From Erythroxylum novogranatense (taxonomy: Eukaryota; Streptophyta; Magnoliopsida; Malpighiales; Erythroxylaceae), in contig JAIWQS010000127.1 of the NCBI GenBank assembly GCA_029891385.1, positions 1 to 64,000 on the forward strand: a DNA stretch of 64,000 nucleotides, given 5' to 3'. The notes beneath the pieces were generated by a model, which saw nothing but the letters and a program-made list of their open reading frames with translations, did no database searches and was not told where the DNA came from. Shown here piece by piece: positions 11,024 to 24,418 of the stretch. The number at the start of each line of letters is the position of its first letter. Position 1 is the first letter of the stretch. The position numbers were made by a program, and so were the translations under genes.

Positions 11024-12980
11024 AGTATTTTTATACTGCAGATGTCAGTAGTACACATGTAAACTATTTTTATCTTATCTGAAAAAAAGTCATTTTATCT
11101 TAGTTCTTCTTCATGTTGAATTTTGCCCTGTGTATAAATTTACTGAGCACTTTCATTACGCATTTGCGTAGTGTTAACCTGCTAGTGTGGTTGTTTTACC
11201 CATCATCCATTGTCTTAAATAGACCTTATTTTCTGGTCTTCACATTTTTAGACATTGGTATCTTATTTTGAGAGTTTATTTTAATGTTAAATAGATTGCT
11301 GATTCTACTAGTTGACATTCTACTAATAATTTTTACTTCTTTTTTAGTGAGTTATTATATCTTTTAATGAAGTAAAAAGCAAACAATTGTCTTTCGCTCT
11401 AATAGTGAGACCAAACATTGAGTCATTTTCAATACTATCTCTAACCTTATTTGACTAAATTGATTACTTCAAAATAATGGCATCTCATCTGTGTCAACTA
11501 TTGCCCACTATTATGATAATCGTAATATTGTATAAATTGCTTATAATTATATAAATTAAGCTTATTGAAAATACTTATCACTTTACAAGCTACTATAGTT
11601 TAAGATACCATCCAAGTTACTAATATTTTATCTAAAGGTTAAATTGTCAATACCTCCACTAAACCTTACTCACCCGGTTAGTTTCATACTCTCCTTTTCA
11701 AAGTCCAGCTAACCAATGTTTATCCATCCTTTGTGGATCAAATAATCCTTCCATAAGAACCTGCCTCTGAAGATCAAACATCTCTTTGCTAGTTACTCCG
11801 ACTTGCGTTCACAATTTGTCAACGCTTAGTGGAAAGCAATCTGCTCTTTATCTTTTAGTTAGTGCAAAGCAAACCAGAGATAGATCAGTTGGCTTCATTT
11901 AGATATATCATATCTTTTTCTGGTAGTCGATGTTTTTTAAGTGACCACAAATCACGTTACCCATGCTCTTGGAGTCCAAGCGACGAACAATTGTTTATAC
12001 TTACCTATGAGATAAATGTACTCATCTGAAGGCCCATTGTGAAATATCCTCCTGATGCACCTACATATCGTGTTTGAGCTATGCAAATGTAGTACTTCCT
12101 CCTTTTTCTAATAGATGCTGTTAACAAATTCACTTCATATCGGATTGCTTAGCTTACACGAAAACCACTGATTTTATCCCTGGATGGTGACTGTTAATTC
12201 TCCAGTTGGAAGTTGAATGTGTCTAAACATAGCCCAATCATGGTATCAGAAATCCTAGAACTTTAAAAATTCTATTGAAATAACACACGTTGAGCATTGT
12301 TTCTGAGACTCAGGCTCGCAACAGTAACATTCCCATTTTGTTTTGGGAACAAGCTCCTGGACTCCGAACAGAGCTTCAGTGTTTGAACGCTTTACTGGGA
12401 AATTCTAACGTCCAGAGTTTTCTATCTGAACTATTACCACCCCTTCACGTACAATGCTAACGTTTGCTTGCATCGATTACTTGGATTATGATCTAAAGAC
12501 GTATTCTTGACAATGAAACCGAGAAGCAACTTGCCTGTGATGAAGGTATGATAACATGAAAAATAATGATTTTAGGTGTGAGTTTAAGTAATCTTAGATA
12601 AATTTTAATTAGGCAAGTGAAAGTTGGTGACTTCCATCCAACTGTTTTCCCCTAGCTTCACTCCATTTCACCTGAATATGGTCATATGCAGAGATGACAA
12701 GCAGATCTTTTTTATTTAATTCTGCATATATTGTCATTAGTTGTTATAACACTCTAATTCCTTAAAAATTCGCTTGATTACTTGATCTGCTGCATACATC
12801 AGTTATTCCAGAGAAATGAAAGAGAACACATCATTGAATAGAGGGGCTAAAAAATATTAGAGGCTCACAACTGTTAACTTATTCAACAGGAATATTTAAG
12901 TTGGATAATATGAGTCAATCTTGGAAACAGAATATGGTGACGTCAAGCAACTGTGGAATTTTCAAAAATTGGTGACACCA
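11024..12980. other. Intergenic region, no gene seen
   Basis: Sequence of ordinary complexity without long open frames, repeats or recognisable TE domains. It probably includes upstream regulatory DNA of the gene at 13,047. Confidence 0.5.
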
Positions 12981-12986
12981 CTTTGG

Positions 12987-12994
12987 TATATAAG
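12987..12994 (+). promoter_or_regulatory. TATA box of the gene at 13,047
   Basis: TATATAAG lies 53 bp upstream of the finish of a short leader ending CAACAATGG. Transcription from about 13,020 would give a roughly 27-base 5' UTR. This argues for the ATG at 13,047 over the in-frame ATG at 12,921, which lies upstream of the TATA box. Confidence 0.7.
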
Positions 12995-13046
12995 TAGCCT
13001 TAACTCGTCCCTTTTTCCCTCATCCTTTCACCTACAGTCTTCAACA

Positions 13047-13853
13047 ATGGCAAATTCCTTAACAGTTAGAATCTCTGGTTTGGAAGTAGCTATTGTCTGT
13101 ATCTTCCTTTTCTGGTGCAACATAGGTGTGTGAAAGAGGAGCAAGGTTTCCCAGAAAATATTGAAAACTTGTGTATTTAGTTATAATTAGTAAGTGTTGA
13201 CAATCGTATGTGGCTTATGCAGGGAAAGGTGCCCAAGGTGCAGCCGATGTAGGCAGAGTCCATGGTCCAGTGAGTCGTGCAGCAGTTGATACCGCGGGTC
13301 TTGTGGCCAAAGCAGTGCTATGTTTCAGTGATAATCAAGTATGCGGAATCTTAAATAGGAAAACCTGAAAGATACTTGAGACATTGATTAACATATAACT
13401 TTTTCACTTGGCAAAATCGCAGATATACAACAGCTGCAAAGAGGCCCACAGGCTGAACGCGACTGGAAACCTGAATGTGTCTGCTGAACATGTTGATGCA
13501 TTCTGCAACCGAACGTGCCTTTCGGGGATTTATTCGGTTCTGAATTGCATAGAAGGCATTATGGAAAACTTTAAGTTCTACAACAATGCCACCATAAATG
13601 TTATCAGAGATACAATAAAAGCAGGATGTGGTTCTGGCAGTGCAAGAGGTATTACTGGCTTGGCTTGGCTTGTGTTGGTTATTATTATTACCAAGATCTC
13701 AATATCTCATTCCTTCCTGTAGGCAATTTCAACGTAACTGAGCTCCTTCCCAATGAAACCAGTAGAGCGAGCAATACCAAGATGCAGCAGATTCTATTTG
13801 GATTAAGCTTAATAATAACGATGGCAGTAGCAGGACCAGCTTTGCTCCTTTGA
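13047..13853 (+). CDS. Secreted Cys-rich GPI-anchor-type protein (DUF7731-like), 4 exons
   Basis: Exons are 13047-13125, 13223-13338, 13423-13648 and 13723-13853. All introns are GT-AG and phases agree (1, 0, 1), giving 183 residues. Residues 1-26 are a signal peptide (hydrophobic AIVCIFLFW). The mature part has six cysteines (C60, C70, C93, C97, C107, C134) and N-glycosylation sequons at N77, N83, N94, N120, N144 and N151. Residues 164-183 are a hydrophobic tail with no basic residues after it, as in GPI-anchored proteins. The core (CFSDNQIYNSCKEAHRLN, then DTIKAGCGSG) resembles plant extracellular proteins I recall as DUF7731; molecular role unknown. Likely location: outer face of the plasma membrane or cell wall. 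It is the only intact host gene seen, with no stops and clean splice sites. Confidence 0.87.
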
Positions 13854-15013
13854 TTAGATATCGGATTAATGATTTTAATGTGATTTCTTATACAGTGGAT
13901 ATTATTCTGATATCGAGAGTTGTTTTCTCAAATCAAGTGGTGTATTACATTTTATCATATAATTTATTTATATAATACTTATGTTCAAATTTTAAGAAAT
14001 GTAAACAAGGGAGTTCAACTGGAATGGTTGAAACATTGAATTGAATTTATTTCTGAGTTTCATTTAAAATAATTAAAAACTTAAATTAAATAAGAAATTG
14101 CAATTTTCTGCTATATAAATAAGCATCCATATATTCGAAAACAAGATCATTGTCCACTTAAGACTTAAAAAGAGAACATGCTTTACTTTTAAAATTTTCT
14201 CCACTTTTTTTACAACTTTAAACCAACCAGTAACATAAATTAAAGTTCAAATTCGTCTTCTAACATTGACTCTAAGTACACATAGGCTTTCGAACTTTTA
14301 TTTTTATCAAATTGGTCTCACACTTTTTAAAATTCTCCCCTAAGACCCTCGTTTCATACATATAATTAGTTGTTGTCTTCTAGAGCTTAAGAAAGAAATA
14401 ACAAACTACAGACTTCTGTCATTCTCCTTGCTAAATTCTACGTTTGTATAATCTACAGTGTTTTTGATGGAGGTGTTGGAATGATTGAATTTGTTGTGTA
14501 AATTGAGCTGATTTAATTTGTATGGAAATGACTGAAGGCATTCTAATCCCTAGATTCTTAGTTATGTAAACTAGAATGATTGGAGGCTTACCTTCATTTC
14601 ATTGACGCTTTCATTTGCAAAATATACAAAGGCAAGGAACCAGTTTTGAAAAATCATCTTGCAAAACTGTTCAAACCAAAAGTTGAAATATTTACAAAAA
14701 TCATGTATACATATGATTGAACCATAATTACTTTGCCTTTAATAAGACAAGAACTTGAATGTGATATGGCTTGACATAATAGGTTTAGTTACAATTTTGC
14801 AGGAGAGTTTTGCATGCACTACTTCAATTGGACTTCAACAATTGAGCACGAAGTGGTTTTCAATAATTCAATTGGATCTTCAGTTTCTAGGGGCTTTTAC
14901 AAAATTACATGTTGAGGCATTTTGGTTATTTGGCTTTTTCAAATACATTACAAGTAAATGCTAAGGTTTAGCTTTCTTTTGTTTTTAAATAGTTTGATAT
15001 TGTATTGTAATCC
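13854..15013. other. 3' flank of the gene, no further gene seen
   Basis: AT-rich sequence that must include the 3' UTR; I could not place a poly(A) signal. The open frame at 14755-14964 has no recognisable features and is probably chance. Confidence 0.5.
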
Positions 15014-15016
15014 TTA

Positions 15017-15345
15017 CACTACAAGAAAATATCCATTAAACGACGTTTTAAAATTGTCACAAATGATCAATAAGCGTCATGATTATCTTTGTGATGTTTT
15101 GAAAGCGTCACAAACAACGTCGTTGAAGGTATAATAAGGAAGCATAATCGCAAGCGTTTATGGAAAGCGTCGAGGAAGCGATGCAGATTGAGCGGCGTTT
15201 TAAAAAGTCATAAAGATAGAATGAATCGTGACGTCGGGTAAAGCGTCGTTGAAAACTCAAGTGAAACCTTATGCGACGTTTATTAGACGTCGCTGAAGGT
15301 TGACAATCGGTGACGTTTGGGAAGAAACGTCGCCAACTATTAGTT
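15017..15345. repeat. Left terminal inverted repeat and subterminal repeats of CACTA
   Basis: Starts CACTACAAGAAAA and contains repeated short motifs around GCGTC and GACGT in both orientations (for example near 15041, 15076, 15110, 15226, 15270 and 15327). Such subterminal arrays are the binding sites for the TnpA-like protein in En/Spm elements. The next 460 bases (to 15,808) are AT-rich and featureless. Confidence 0.85.
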
Positions 15346-15808
15346 AATAAATTTATTTATTTAAATATATTGAAATAAATTTATTTAAATAATTTTCAAT
15401 TTTAAATAATAAAATTTGTGGGATTAATCCGAAAATAATATTAATTTTAATTGAATTATTATTATGATTTAATAATTAAAATTTGAAAACAAATTTATTA
15501 AATCTTATTTATTGAATAACTATTTAATATTATATATGGAATTTTTATTTAATAATTCATCAATTTGTTCAGACATCATTAATTTGCGAATGATTAATAA
15601 TATATAACAAGAATTTAATACATGTAGACAATGAATTATATAATTTGAATTCTCAAACATGTCATAATATAGTAATTAATATAAACAATACGTCATAAGT
15701 GTTTAATATATCAGTATGAGTACTTATCTATTCTAAATGAATATTATGTGTAGCAGATAAAAGATCCAAGAGCTTTTTTTGTTGTTCAGCTTGGGTAATG
15801 AATTTATC

Positions 15809-17494
15809 CTACATTTCTTCAAATTTTTTGGTCAATTCATCGACTTTAGACTGTAATCCCTCATTAACCTTCATCGACTCTTCTAATTGGTCTCGAAGTC
15901 TCTTTTTGGCCAAAGTCATCCGTTGTGGTCGAGGCCCCATTCCCATGCCAACAATGTAATCTATTCTAGTGCCCAACACTTTGTCGCACATTTCATCCAC
16001 TGTCATGGGATGACCTTGTTCTGTTGAATGTGTCAATTCGTGACATATTAAGTCCTAAAAAAGTAAAGAATTAATTACATACACAATGTAATTTAAGAAA
16101 TATTTATAAATAAACTATGTACTCACCCATTTTTCTTTGCATTCGGGAGTTGTCCATTGACCTTTTCTTTCATCATAATGAGTGTGATATCATAACTTCA
16201 TCCGGTCACACTCTTCTCCGTCTCTGTCACTCTGTTGTATAGAAATATATAAATAGGAATATTTTTTATAAAATGTGAAATGTCAATAAAAGAAAAATAT
16301 AATTAAAAAGATAATAACTCACAATCTCATGGCGTATCGCTACAAAGGCCTTGGAGCCGGAGTTTAGTCGACATTTGACCTGACTCCTAGCTACTTTTGC
16401 TTTTTGACTTTTTCCTAATCATACACGTAAGAAAATGTATTATAACATCTAAAAATCATAATTCATAAATACAAAAATATAATAAGTAGTAAAAAAAGAA
16501 GTGATCAAATAAACTAACCTTTGTAGCTGATTGCTCCCAATATTCGCATAAGTCCATCCATTCTGCCACTGTGACATTATTAGGCTTAACATCCTTTCCG
16601 TGCTTCGTAAAATGCTTTTTTAAACTATATCTTTGATCTTTGGACCTTAAAGCAAGAAACTTATTCACAGTAGCATGCACTTCATTGTCAGTGCTCATTC
16701 CCTTGACTTCCAACTTTTGCTGCAAAAAATTAAAAATTATTGATTAATGTTCTAAACATATGGAAAACACATACAAATTATATTGATTTAGAATACTTAC
16801 GTCTAACTTATCAAATGCAATTTCCAATTCCTCAGTTGTAATTTTGAAAATTTTGTTTTTACAGGTAAGGACATTCGGGAAATCAGACCAATCTCACTCG
16901 AGAATTTGGCAGATTGTACAGAGTTGGTTGGTCGTCCTTCAGTTGGGGAGATCTCTATCTCCAATCTCTTACCTATGGCCTTGTTAATCTTGGCCAATTC
17001 GTTCCCTTTTGTAACACCCCTAGTTTTTCTTGCATCAGACGTGGATCCTAAACTTGCAAAGAAAAAATTTGTAATGAGCATATAACATACTCTTAATTGG
17101 TTAGATAAGCACAATAACTAAACTTAATAAATTTAACCAATGTAATGAGAAAGATCAAACCTGCAGTGCTTGCAGAAGAAGAGGCCACAGTGGGGGTAAT
17201 TGTCTGATTTACTGGTGTCTGATAAGCAGAAGCTAGAGGCATCTCTTCAGACGTGGATGAAGAACTAATGTTGCGGCGCAGATTCATAATTTGTTCATAT
17301 TTATCTCTACGATGCTGAGTAACAGGCATACATGTGCCTTCTATTGGTGTTGGAGTAGGCTCATAAGGTGCAGGTGTGACTTCTCTTGGTGTTGGAGTAG
17401 GCTGACAAGGTACAAGTGTCTGATTTTGTGGTTGTGTACAAGAAGATGACGCATTAGCTGTGTTTCCAAGAAGCTGACGGTAACGTGACTGCAA
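15809..17494 (-). pseudogene. TnpA-like Transposase_24 gene of CACTA, multi-exon
   Basis: Second CACTA gene, downstream of TNP2. Exons on the minus strand: about 17494-17161 (Pro/Thr/Ser-rich linker, HRRDKYEQIMNLRR), 17052-16801 (RKTRGVTKGNELAKINKAIG, then EGRPTNSVQSAKFSSEIG), 16719-16519 (AEWMDLCEYWEQSATK), 16414-16323, one around 16235-16127, and 16055-15809 (STEQGHPMTVDEMCDKVLG with a Lys/Glu-rich coiled-coil end). Most borders fit GT-AG. This exon content is typical of plant Ptta/En-Spm Transposase_24 proteins, which bind subterminal repeats. Exon 2 contains a shift: its end reads correctly (KITTEELEIAFDKLD) only in another frame. A TGA/TAA-type break also lies in the fifth exon. The true start may be upstream of 17494. 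Confidence 0.8.
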
Positions 17495-19829
17495 TTTTGT
17501 CGGTACGCGCAGCCTTATTCTTCTTCTTAACTTGGCTTGGTCACATGTGAATTACTTGCATCCAAATTGACATTAGATTACAAAGTACATATGCATCAAT
17601 CATATTTAAAGACAACATGAAAAACCAACATGCTCTCAAAAATGGAATTGTTTGTTGTCAATTATGAGCAAGTCTACCAAATGTACATCAGCCCATTGCT
17701 ATCTATCAATTCTTACAAATCTCTAAATCTAAAGTTTAGAAGATCATCGAAATAGATATGCAAAACAATTACCTTTCAATGTTGCTGAAGACTGGATAGC
17801 AGAGAAGTATGACTTTAGTTCGGCAAGATGGGTAATCTCTATATTCCACGTGGTTGAAAACTGGGTGGCAGAGAAGTCACGGTTCTTATAACATATGGTG
17901 TCACAGCTACGTGAAGCTTAACTAAATACGTACTTACCATGTTTGCTTACTTGCTTGGATATGTCAACTGGATGATGTTAGAAATTAAAGTTTTGGCAAT
18001 GATGGAACAACACCTTAAACTGAAATATGTTATCATTAAGGCTATTCTCTAATGTAAGATCCTGGTGCCTAACATCCCTTTCAGTGGTGATTGAATATAG
18101 GGGTGAGTTTTGGGATCTACCTTCAGCTTCATATCTCCAAGTGTTTTAGTGTTTCAGTTTTTTGGCTTCCAAGTGTTTCAGTTTTACGTGATAATGGTCC
18201 TACTAACACTCTTCCTATATTTTCATCAAAATCTCCTTATGAATCTCTTTTAGCTTCTCCTTTACTAACTTTAGTTTTCTTTCAAGTTACAAGCCTTACA
18301 ACCATGAACTTCTACCTACTAAAGGAATTAGTAAAACCAATCCTCCTTTCTGTACAAATTCCTTCCTTAAACATATATTCTTTATATATATGATAAACAG
18401 TAGACAAAATCCTTGTGCCGTATAGACAAATTCCATCTCTTATTACCCTTACACTTTATTCTATTACCGCAGCTCAACATGAAAAAAGTGAAGACAATGT
18501 ACTCTTTATGAAATGGTGAAGATGCATTAAAGTGAAGACAGTAGAGGGAGACATTGGTGGAAGCATTAAAGACAGGTCTGGAGACATCAAGGGTTCAGCT
18601 CTAGGTCTCCAAATATGTTAAGTTGTATGTAGGTGTAGAATATGTTGTTCAATCGTGTATTTATTTGTAGGAATTAAGTGATGTTGATGCTTTGTGTAAA
18701 CAAAATAAATGTCAATGCTTATTAAACAATGACATCTTCACGAAATGAGAGCAATAAAGATAATTCAGGGTAAGGATAAGCTTTAGTGGCAATTAGAATT
18801 TGTTGGGAGTTTTCAATTGTTCTAAATTTAAGGAAGTTGAGTTCATCCTTAATTTTCTATAGTTCCCTCAATATTAATTAGGAAATTATTGAATCTAAAT
18901 AAGAAGTTTCTCTTAGGAGAGCTAATGACATTGTGCCCTTATAGACCAACTTCTTTGTTGCTTGTTATTCTATGTGTTAAAATATCCCTCTATCTTAAGA
19001 AAAAAAAAACTTTAATACTAGAGATATATGAAAGGAAATCATTAGCATGGTTCTTTAGATAAGCATTTTCTTCTACTTTAGAACAATGAGCCATATTATT
19101 GAAGTCTTTAAGGGTGATCCAATTGGTTTTCATACTTGAATGGATATCTTCAAGTTTATTCTATAATGAACTTCTGTAGAAGGTAAGATTATAAGCATAC
19201 ACAAGACAGACCTAAATGTTTATCTTGGTCTGTAAGATCTTAATGAAAGGTGAATGAGCTAATCAGCTATCAGTGAGTTATAGACCTCAATCTTATCTGG
19301 GTCAAAATCTAGCACAATTCTTCCATTATAGTGATTGGAGATGACAATCTAGTTCTTCTTTAAGAATTTAGGTTTTTTCAATTAGTCTCCTTGGGTTTGA
19401 TTTCTAAAAGACCAATGAGAAAGTGTCTATGTGTCAAATAAATAATCATGCACTATTGACTTCTTATTTATTCTATCAAGCCTTTTAACATTCTAGGAGA
19501 TTATAGACCAACACCTAAACATATGATAAAGCAACATAATTACCACCTAAACATATGATAAAGCAACATAATTACCTCTAGAAATTGCACCACTGGAAAC
19601 CACACCACAACTGCAGGATCGGTTGAGTCAAAAATACCTGAAATGAAACAGTAACATTTACATCAACAAGTGTAGCTACAGTAACATTTACATCAAGAAG
19701 TACAGCTATATTCACATAAGGGTTATGAAGTGCTCTACATGGCTGATGCTATTGATGAGTATGCAGTTGGTCAATTCAAGGAATTTGAAGGTAAGAATAC
19801 TCATAACCAAATTGACAAGTATTCTTAAG
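17495..19829. other. CACTA internal spacer, no gene seen
   Basis: Non-coding interval between the two transposase genes. It contains a two-copy 32-bp tandem repeat at 19513-19576 (ACCTAAACATATGATAAAGC...) and a short duplication around 19660-19705 (CAGTAACATTTACATCAA). The open frame at 18091-18393 is not recognisable. Confidence 0.5.
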
Positions 19830-19955
19830 CATGTCAAAAGAATCCTAGAAGGCTCTGATTTTTCAATCGTAATTGGGATTAGTCTTCTAACTGATAAATG
19901 TCTCTTATATATCTCAAATAACAAGCTGGTAATGTTTACATGCTTTGGTACATAA
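19830..19955 (+). pseudogene. TNL resistance-gene fragment (NB-ARC end), copy 1
   Basis: The plus strand reads HVKRILEGSDFSIVIGIS followed by LLTDKCLLYISNNKLVMF, the segment at the end of the NB-ARC domain (ARC2) of TIR-NBS-LRR proteins, where family members have a DxGI.LxDK.L..IS...L.M pattern. The frame closes after about 40 codons. It lies inside the CACTA, opposite in orientation to the transposases, and shares its sequence with the fragment at 41,905-42,300. That fragment lacks the SIVIGISLLTDKCL portion. Confidence 0.72.
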
Positions 19956-20087
19956 CTGATAAATGTGATGAAGCAATATTAATCCTAAGCAATAGTATCA
20001 TCTTCTCAAAGGACGGAGATAAACAATCCAACTTCTTTCATAGCATAACAATAGCAATCCAAAAAGCCTCAATTGCATTATAAGAAT

Positions 20088-23000
20088 TTATTCATCATTG
20101 TTGTCGGTCGAATCTTGGAATACAATATCACATTCATTGTCACTACTACTTATCTCTAAGTCATCCAAATCATCATTTAAACGTTGCTCAGAATTCAATA
20201 CAACATTATTTATTACATCAAATGCAATATCAATTCTATCTAAAAACTCTAAGGAACATTCCTCGACTTCGACTGGAACTTCATTAGACGCTTCAATGTC
20301 ATCTGAACCTTCTTCATTACCATACGAAGGGATATCATATGCACGTCTAACTTCACAATCTTGCACAATCCGCCAATTTGAACCGAGCATCAAATTTTCC
20401 ACCAAAAAAGCTTGCTTCGCTTGGTTTGCCAATATAAATGGGTCATCCTTGAACCAAAACTTAGTAATGTTGATGCTTTTTACAATGTCATTGACCCTCA
20501 TATTCGAATGTCCAAGATCGTACCATTTGCATTTGAAAAGCACAATACTTTTTCCCCTAATATATTCAAGCTTGATAATATCTGTCAGCATCCCATAAAA
20601 TGTTATATTGTCTTCCCCATAATTTCCTAACACTGCAACACCACAATTTTGTGTCATCCTATGCAGATCACGGGCTTCAGTGTGAAATTGCATTCCATTA
20701 GTATTGCAAATTGTATACTTTTGCACCAAACTATGAGGTCCACATGCTAAAGCATACATAGACTCAAAGTTATGTCCTTCATGGGAGCTAGCTAATGTCG
20801 TCATCTATCACAAGAAAGGAAAATTAATTAATAATATATAATAAGGAATGAACACCACGTTCAAACCTTCTTCTCACCCGATGCTTAAACCATGAAGAAA
20901 ATTGTTCTTTATGTCTCCTGTCAACATATAATGGACTTTGTTGCCTCAACTCATCCATGTGCTCACTATGGATCATTAAAAATTGAATCAAATTTATATG
21001 AATTATCTCAACTTATTATGTAATCTTAATTGAATAGTTTGTTAGAAAAATTTACTCGATATACGAACTTATCTCATGACAATTCATAAGCACATACCAA
21101 TGTGCAATCTCTAGCTCATTTGTAGGAAGAGCAATTATTTTTCCAGACCCAATTGGCTTACATTGTTGGAAGAACACTGATATGTCACTACCATCAACCA
21201 TATCATTGATTCGGTCTGGCACATTGAAGTTAGTTTCAATTCCTTTTAGATACATTGAACAGAATGTCGTGCACTCTTTAACAACATATGCTTCAACAAT
21301 TGACCCTTCTGGACGTGCTTTATTTCTGACAAATCCCTTCAGTGTACCTAGGAATCTTAACAAATGATTAACCATAATTAGATAGGCCACTATTTAGTTA
21401 ACTTTTAAGAGTAATACGATAAATTTAAAGAATACCTCTCAATTGGATACATCCATCTATACGCAACTGGTCCACCAAGTAAGGCTTCATTTGGCAAATG
21501 AATAGCCAAATGTACCATAACATTAAAGAATGTCGGTGGGTATATCATTTCAAGTTTGCACAAGATTAAAATAATCTCCTGACACATCTTTTGTACGTCA
21601 TCTTTTTCAAACTTCGTTTACAAATTTGGCAGAAGATGGTCCCCAACTCTAGTAAAACACCTGTGACATCTTTATTCAAAATGCCACGCGTCCCTAATGG
21701 AAGAATGCTTTGTAACAATATATGAAAATCATGAGACTTCAGCCCACTAATCTTCCTTTCATCAACTTTAACACATCTAGATATATTTGATGCATATCCA
21801 TCTCGAAACTTCACCTGTTTGACAAACTCACAAAACTTCTTCTTCTCATCCAAAGACATTATTGTATAGCATGCTGGAGGTTTTCCCACAATAGTTCCAT
21901 CAGCAGCTCTTATCAAGTGTAATTCTTTGCGAATATTCATATCTTCCAAATCAAGCCAAGCCTTGATTGTATCTTTGGTTTTACCTTCAACATTCATCAA
22001 CGTACCAAGTATATTGTCACAAATATTCTTCTCTATATGAATGACATCAAGATTATGCCTTAATCTTAACTTATGCAAATATGGTAGATCAAAAAGAATG
22101 CTTTTTTTTTATTCCAATTTAACTCTCCTTCCAATCTCCTTCTCCTCTTATTCTTTGGGGTGCTTTCCATAACATATATGGTCCACATGACATAATTGAT
22201 CGCCACAAGATCTCAAATGCTCGTAAGTTAGGTATAGGTCGATGATCACTCTTGCCATCAAACTTCTTGCTTCTTCTCCATGGATGATCGTAAGGAAGAA
22301 AACGACGATGACCTAAGTAACCAATCTTACTTCTTAACTTACAAGATGGAGTGCGTGTTATGCATGTGGCATGCTTTATAGCCTTTTTGGCTCCACCTAG
22401 AAACAGTACCATAGGCTGGAAAGTCATTGATCGTCCACACTAAAGCTGCATGCATTCGAAAATTTTTGCCCTTTGCCGCATCAAATACATCAAAACCATC
22501 TTCCCATAGCTCACTTAACTCATCCACTAGTGGTCTCATATAGACATCAATGTCTCGACCAACCACTTTTAGACCTGGAATAACCAACGATAGCATAAAA
22601 TATGACTCATCCATAAACATCCAAGGGCGTAAATTGTATGCTAAAAGAACAACAGGCCACACGCTGTATGAAAGTGACATATTGCCATGTGGATTGAATC
22701 CATCTGTTGCTAAGCCTAGTCTCACATTACTTGGTTCTCTGGCAAACTCAGGATATAGCTTATCAAAGCTCTTCCAAGCTTCTCCATCAGAAGGATGAAC
22801 CATGGTATTTTCGTCACCTTTAGGCCTATCATTATGCCAAGTCATTTGTTTAGCGGTCTTACTTGACATGAATAATCGTTGTAGTCTGGACTTTAATGGA
22901 AAGTACCGCAACACTTTCCATGGTATCTTCTTACCCTTGCCATCATTAATTCTCCATCTTGATGTTCCACACTTGGGACAACTTTGCAAGTCCCCATACT

Positions 23001-23721
23001 CTTTCCAAAACAGGGAACAATCTTACTTACATGCATGTATCGACACATAACCCAAACCTAGGCTCCGTAGAAATTGATTTGCTTCATAATAGGACTTCGG
23101 AAAAGTTTCACAATGAGGTAATACACCCCTCAACAGAGCAAGTAACATGTCAAATGACTTATTGCTCCACTTGTTGTATACTTTCAAGTGAAGCAACTTT
23201 ATTAAAAAGGACAACTTTGTAAAGTTTGTACATCCGGGGTATAACTCTTCATTTGCTTTACTCAATAATTCATGAAAGCCCTATCCTATAAAATCACCGA
23301 TGCCATTAGGACGACTCCTTCCATCTTCATCAATTGGGCAATCATTTACGAAGGGACCCACATCATGAAGCAAATCTTGCATGCCATCATCCTCCTCATC
23401 ACCATCATCCTCTTTAATATCATTCCCCATCCCATCAATGTCTACTTTTGCATCGTCAACCCTTTCTGCCCTAGAGATAAATCTATATTCTGGCTTTTCA
23501 CCGCGTAAAACCCAACAAGTGTATGATTGGTCTATGCTAAATCTCATTAAATGGTCACAAACATTCATTTGAGACCTAATATAACAATTCATGCAACAAC
23601 TACAAGGGCATGAAATTTCACAATCTTTGCCCTTTTTTCCCACCACAAAATTCATAAATGCTTTCACTCCATCAATGTATTCACGAGAAACCCAAACACT
23701 GTTCATCCAAATCTTATCCAT
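20088..23721 (-). pseudogene. TNP2-like CACTA transposase (Transposase_21), frame-disrupted
   Basis: Main transposase, order on the minus strand: an N-terminal transposase-associated domain (23721-23281, MDKIWMNSVWVSREYIDGV and a Cys-rich CPCSCCMNC); a middle part 23265-22119 with CPKCGTSRWR, MTWHNDRP and GLATDGFNPHGNMSLSYSVW, characteristic of Transposase_21/TNP2; 22078-21566 (KNICDNILGTLMN); a DUF4218-like part (21587-21355) with LPNEALLGGPVAYRWMYPIE; and a DUF4216-like end with an acidic C terminus (20804-20088). An 80-bp GT-AG intron at 21435-21356 joins YPIER to FLGTLKGFVRNKARPEGS. Defects: an in-frame TAA after IHACK (about 23,025) and a frameshift near 22,390. Other introns probably lie at about 20,805-21,060. 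Confidence 0.88.
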
Positions 23722-24413
23722 TGACCAAAAACTACCTATTAATTTAACATAAACATGACAACATTATGTTATGTTAGTGGGAATTCAATTGACACATAAA
23801 AAACAAACAACAAGTTGGAATAATAACAATAACTACATCATCACGAACAACATCTCCATCAACGCCCAAATCCCCACTATTGCCTATTATATGCAACCCT
23901 TAGTTGGAGCCATAATAGGAAGGTTGAGCTTATGTGTAACATACACCTCAATTGTCCCATATATGTTCAAAATAATTATTAAAATAATGTAAATTTTATT
24001 AGATTTGATGAAATTTTAAGACATTAAATTTAAAACCTAGATCTCTAAAGTAATATATTTTCAAAATAATAATTAACATAATGCAAATTTTAAGAGATTT
24101 GATGAAATTTAAAGAGGTGCAACAAACTTGAAATGAAGAAAATCATAGCAAGAATTATGATTATAAGCAATATACTAGGACTAACCTTGTTGCTAAAGTT
24201 GAAACCATCTACATGAAGTTTTGTTCGAGGAGGTGGCTGAGAAAGTGAGTTGAGATCTGATTAGCTATTGAATCTGAATCATGGTAAAAGAAAAAATCAT
24301 TATTATCTTTTGTAATAGTGTCTCGCAATTTGAGATCTAAGCAATTGAACACAACCAATAGGATTAATATGTTGTCACCATAATGGAACAAGAGAATATT
24401 GGTTGCACACATT
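23722..24413. other. CACTA interior upstream of TNP2, no gene seen
   Basis: AT-rich sequence that may contain the TNP2 promoter or 5' leader. It is cut at 24,414 by the copia insertion. Confidence 0.45.
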
Positions 24414-24418
24414 ATCAG

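Noticed and set aside
11690..11800. Minus-strand peptide MFDLQRQVLMEGLFDPQR, at first sight like a phosphotransfer protein N terminus
   Set aside because: It is only about 27 codons with no continuation or splice context, and the similarity is too short.
12921..13046. Upstream in-frame ATG that would add 42 residues to the GPI-type protein
   Set aside because: It lies upstream of a good TATA box and would bury the signal peptide; ATG 13,047 fits both.
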